In this document: piece after piece, positions 61,751 through 64,000 of the stretch
Layout of the letters: each line of letters opens with the position of its first letter
Position numbering within the stretch: position 1 is the first letter of the stretch
Source: Craterostigma plantagineum
Lineage: Eukaryota; Streptophyta; Magnoliopsida; Lamiales; Linderniaceae
Assembly (NCBI GenBank): GCA_027422505.1
Contig: JAPQWV010000017.1
Coordinates: forward strand, 13,331,501-13,395,500
Reading direction: 5' to 3'
DNA length: 64,000 nt
The notes under the pieces: generated by a model
Database searches by the model: none
What the model was told of the DNA's origin: nothing
Seen by the model: the letters and a program-made list of their open reading frames with translations, nothing else
Translations under genes and position numbers: made by a program

Positions 61751-63122
61751 ACAGAACTCTTAAGTGTTTCTGCATAAATTGGGTAAATATTTCGACGCGA
61801 TCCAAAAATTGAAATGTTTGGGCACTAACACATTTCCGGATAACCATTTGTGCATATTGAGTAACACTTTTCGACAGTGACTTTAACGAATATAGCCAAA
61901 AAAATAACACTTAATTCAAAAGGAATAACATGTTCCTGTGAAATAGCAAAAGTGTTAACCAGTAATAAGGAAGTGTTATCGAGAAAGGATGAAGTGTTTC
62001 CCAGCAAGCTTCTAACTCAAATAATGCTAAATACAGAACAACATGTAACACTTAAACCTGTTTCGATACCACTTTTAAGTAACATTTATTTACGCCAAAA
62101 TTTTCCAGCGATTTTATTATCAGCTCCATTAACCTCGAACGACGAACGATTGATCCGACACGGTGGCGCGACGTAATATCCAAGCTATGGGTCTCCCAAA
62201 TTTATACATATTAGCTGCAATTTTAGCCGAAAACATGGATCGATTTACTTTTTTTATCCGTAATATGCGATTAGATTTGAAGCATACCCTCGCAAATCTT
62301 ATATTTGACGCGTAATATCAAAATAAACTCTTATATTTGCAGCGGATGCTTATTTCGATTGTCAAAACGCATTTTACTCTGTTAATAACACTTATTAGCC
62401 ATAAATAACACAATATTTGTGCTGAGTAACACTTCCTGTTATGTGATAACTGATAACAATATACTGGAATTTGATAACAGAACTGGGGCGCTGGATACCA
62501 CTTCATAACTACTCTTTTATAAGGGTATTTTCGTCCAACAACCTTAATTCTAACTTAAATTATGAAATGGGTTCTTTAAACTATTTTTCTTCTGACATGG
62601 CCTGGACCCTGATTTAAAAATACAATGGGGCCTGAATCCAATCCTCCCTTTTTTATACGTTGGGTTGGATTGCAAATTTAGATATGCGCTCAGGAGTAAA
62701 ATATAATTGATTCGTGTCCACGCCAGCACAAAGGTTTTTTCCCATTTCGTTATTATTTTTTGTGTTTATTTTGGGCCCGATCGGAAATGTCAAGATCTGG
62801 AGCAAGACCATTTACGATTTTATTTTGCAAGGAAACATTTTGAATAAATAACTAAGCTTGAATAAATTATAAGAACTCTATCTCGACAATCACGAGTTGG
62901 ATGGAGCCTTAGGCCTAGTAATCTTTTTCCACCCCTATGTAGGCCGTTGCTAGAAGTGTTTGGATTTGTTAACTATTCAATAATAACGATAACATTTATA
63001 AGAATAAATTTGATAAAATAGGTGTTATTGAATTGTTAGGTGGACCAGAAGCGAGTTTGCGTGAGATTCAACAAATAATCAGTTTTTTCTGTTGTGACGG
63101 AAAACGATATCATATTTCCAAT
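61751..63122. other. AT-rich DNA with recurring AGTGTTA/TAACACT motif
   Basis: Between 61,780 and 62,500 the words TAACACTT and AAGTGTTA recur many times on both strands, suggesting a transposon end or a degraded repeat. No termini or gene were identified. Confidence 0.45.
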
Positions 63123-63475
63123 TGTTAGGTCCTCGATTATCAACTCCTTGATCCTATACTTGAAATCTAAGAAATTCGATTAGACTTGTAGAGAAATGGA
63201 CTTCGATCGAAAACCTTTCGTTGAGAGCTTCGAGAGAGATTTCAAGTAGTGAGAGAATGAATTCTGACTTTCTCTCTCTAGAATTCGTTTTGCAAGCCTT
63301 TCGGATCAATTGACTAAAATTCTCTATTAAGCTCAAATGTGTACAAGGTATTTATACCAAACATACATGGTATAAATAACAAGCTAAGTCCTAAACTAAG
63401 GACAAATACAAATAAAGCCCCTAATTACAAAGACAGCTAATGTAATGAAAGCACGATTAAAACTGATATTCTACA
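63123..63475 (-). repeat. 3' LTR of a second copia element, same family as 11,017-11,367
   Basis: On the plus strand it starts TGTTAGGTCC and ends TTCTACA (353 bp), and aligns throughout to the LTR at 11,017. It is followed at once by TTCTCCCCTTTTGTGC, which on the minus strand is the polypurine tract expected just before a 3' LTR. So the element lies to the right and runs on the minus strand. Confidence 0.85.
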
Positions 63476-63823
63476 TTCTCCCCTTTTGTGCTTGATTGCC
63501 ATTCCGAGCCATCTGTCATCATCGGGCAAAGTAAGACCTTCGCACGCCCAGCGCGTGCTCGAAGTTTCTAATGCTGTTCCTCAGCTTCAGTCGCTCCACG
63601 ATGTCCTCAAGAAGTTCCATCAGAAGCGGTTGTTCTCTCATGAACCTGTGAAGCTTCAGCATGGTCTCTCTATTGATCTTCCAATCTCTATGTTCTTCCT
63701 GATGACCTTGAGCGTCACAAAACTTATGAACTTCAGTCTCAGCAACCTATTCTTCTTTGCAAACGGATTGTGGTAAGTGATTCCTAAGACTGAGCTTATA
63801 TGCACGTGATTGTTGGGAAGCTC
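63476..63823 (-). other. Internal 3' sequence of the second copia element
   Basis: This starts with the polypurine tract complement (about 63,476-63,489). The rest has an open frame on the plus strand (63,486-63,776), which I take as accidental because the element is on the other strand. No pol motifs are reached before the next insertion. Confidence 0.55.
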
Positions 63824-64000
63824 TGTAACGTCCCGTTTTCTTTTACTTTATTTGCGCAGCTATTATATTTTCCACATAAATTTTTCGCCTTTCTACAATA
63901 ATACCTTTATACATAAACGGGCGTACATCAGGTTTCGTCACTTTCACGCATATTAAACATATATATGCACGTATCATATTTATTATACATCATATGAAAA
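63824..64000. repeat. Start of another LTR-type element, running off the window
   Basis: The segment starts TGTAACGTCCCGTTTTC, similar to the TGTAACGACCCG and TGTGGCGCCCCG ends of the gypsy LTRs elsewhere in the window. Only 177 bases are visible, so the family, orientation and target duplication cannot be tested. Confidence 0.5.

Noticed and set aside
63486..63776. 96-codon plus-strand ORF after the copia LTR
   Set aside because: The element is on the minus strand, the ORF begins in the polypurine tract complement, and it has no domain.

Overview
This window is nuclear DNA from a flowering plant, most likely a eudicot. The evidence is two intron-containing host genes (a ZIP metal transporter and a plastid-type GAPCp glyceraldehyde-3-phosphate dehydrogenase), plant-type LTR retrotransposons, CACTA, hAT, Mutator and Helitron transposons, tRNA-derived SINEs, and very AT-rich spacers. 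The species cannot be named from the sequence. Most of the 64 kb is nested, decayed mobile DNA.

Layout. 1-3.5 kb: AT-rich spacer with palindromic CGATCGA-type motifs and TA microsatellites. 3.5-11.4 kb: a broken minus-strand Ty1/copia element (gag, protease, integrase, RT, RNase H) with leader, primer binding site and one 351-bp LTR. 11.5-17.4 kb: two long Ty3/gypsy-type LTRs in opposite orientation, making inverted arms of about 2 kb around a 1.1-kb spacer; the right one is a 2,718-bp solo LTR with a CTGAA target duplication. 17.9-26.5 kb: three staggered, broken copies of a transposon-borne gene family combining DUF1985, a coiled coil and a Ulp1-like cysteine protease. 26.8-32.15 kb: a broken Helitron Rep-helicase gene and a Helitron 3' end (hairpin plus CTAG). 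32.3-32.5 kb: a SINE. 32.76-34.59 kb: an intact ZIP gene (minus). 36.06-47.47 kb: a probable CACTA element holding a nested, internally duplicated gypsy element (36,105-43,558) and a nested 2.3-kb solo LTR (44,001-46,289). 49.2-55.4 kb: a cluster of non-autonomous DNA transposons (hAT, Emigrant/pogo-like, a Mutator-like foldback element, and a 2.7-kb Mutator-like element with an hAT inside it). 55.58-59.24 kb: an intact 14-exon GAPCp gene (minus) with a SINE in intron 1. 59.5-61.0 kb: an hAT element nested in another, just upstream of GAPCp. 61.4-61.75 kb: a minisatellite. 63.1 kb to the end: a second copia LTR of the 11-kb family, interrupted by another LTR element that leaves the window.

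Only the ZIP and GAPCp genes look functional: their reading frames join exactly through GT-AG introns to proteins of 384 and 423 residues with all family motifs. Every transposon gene carries stops, frameshifts or deletions. The most notable structures are the DUF1985/Ulp1 cluster next to the Helitron Rep-helicase, the tandemly rearranged gypsy element, the inverted LTR pair, the foldback hairpin, and an hAT family that carries a tRNA-like segment at a constant place.
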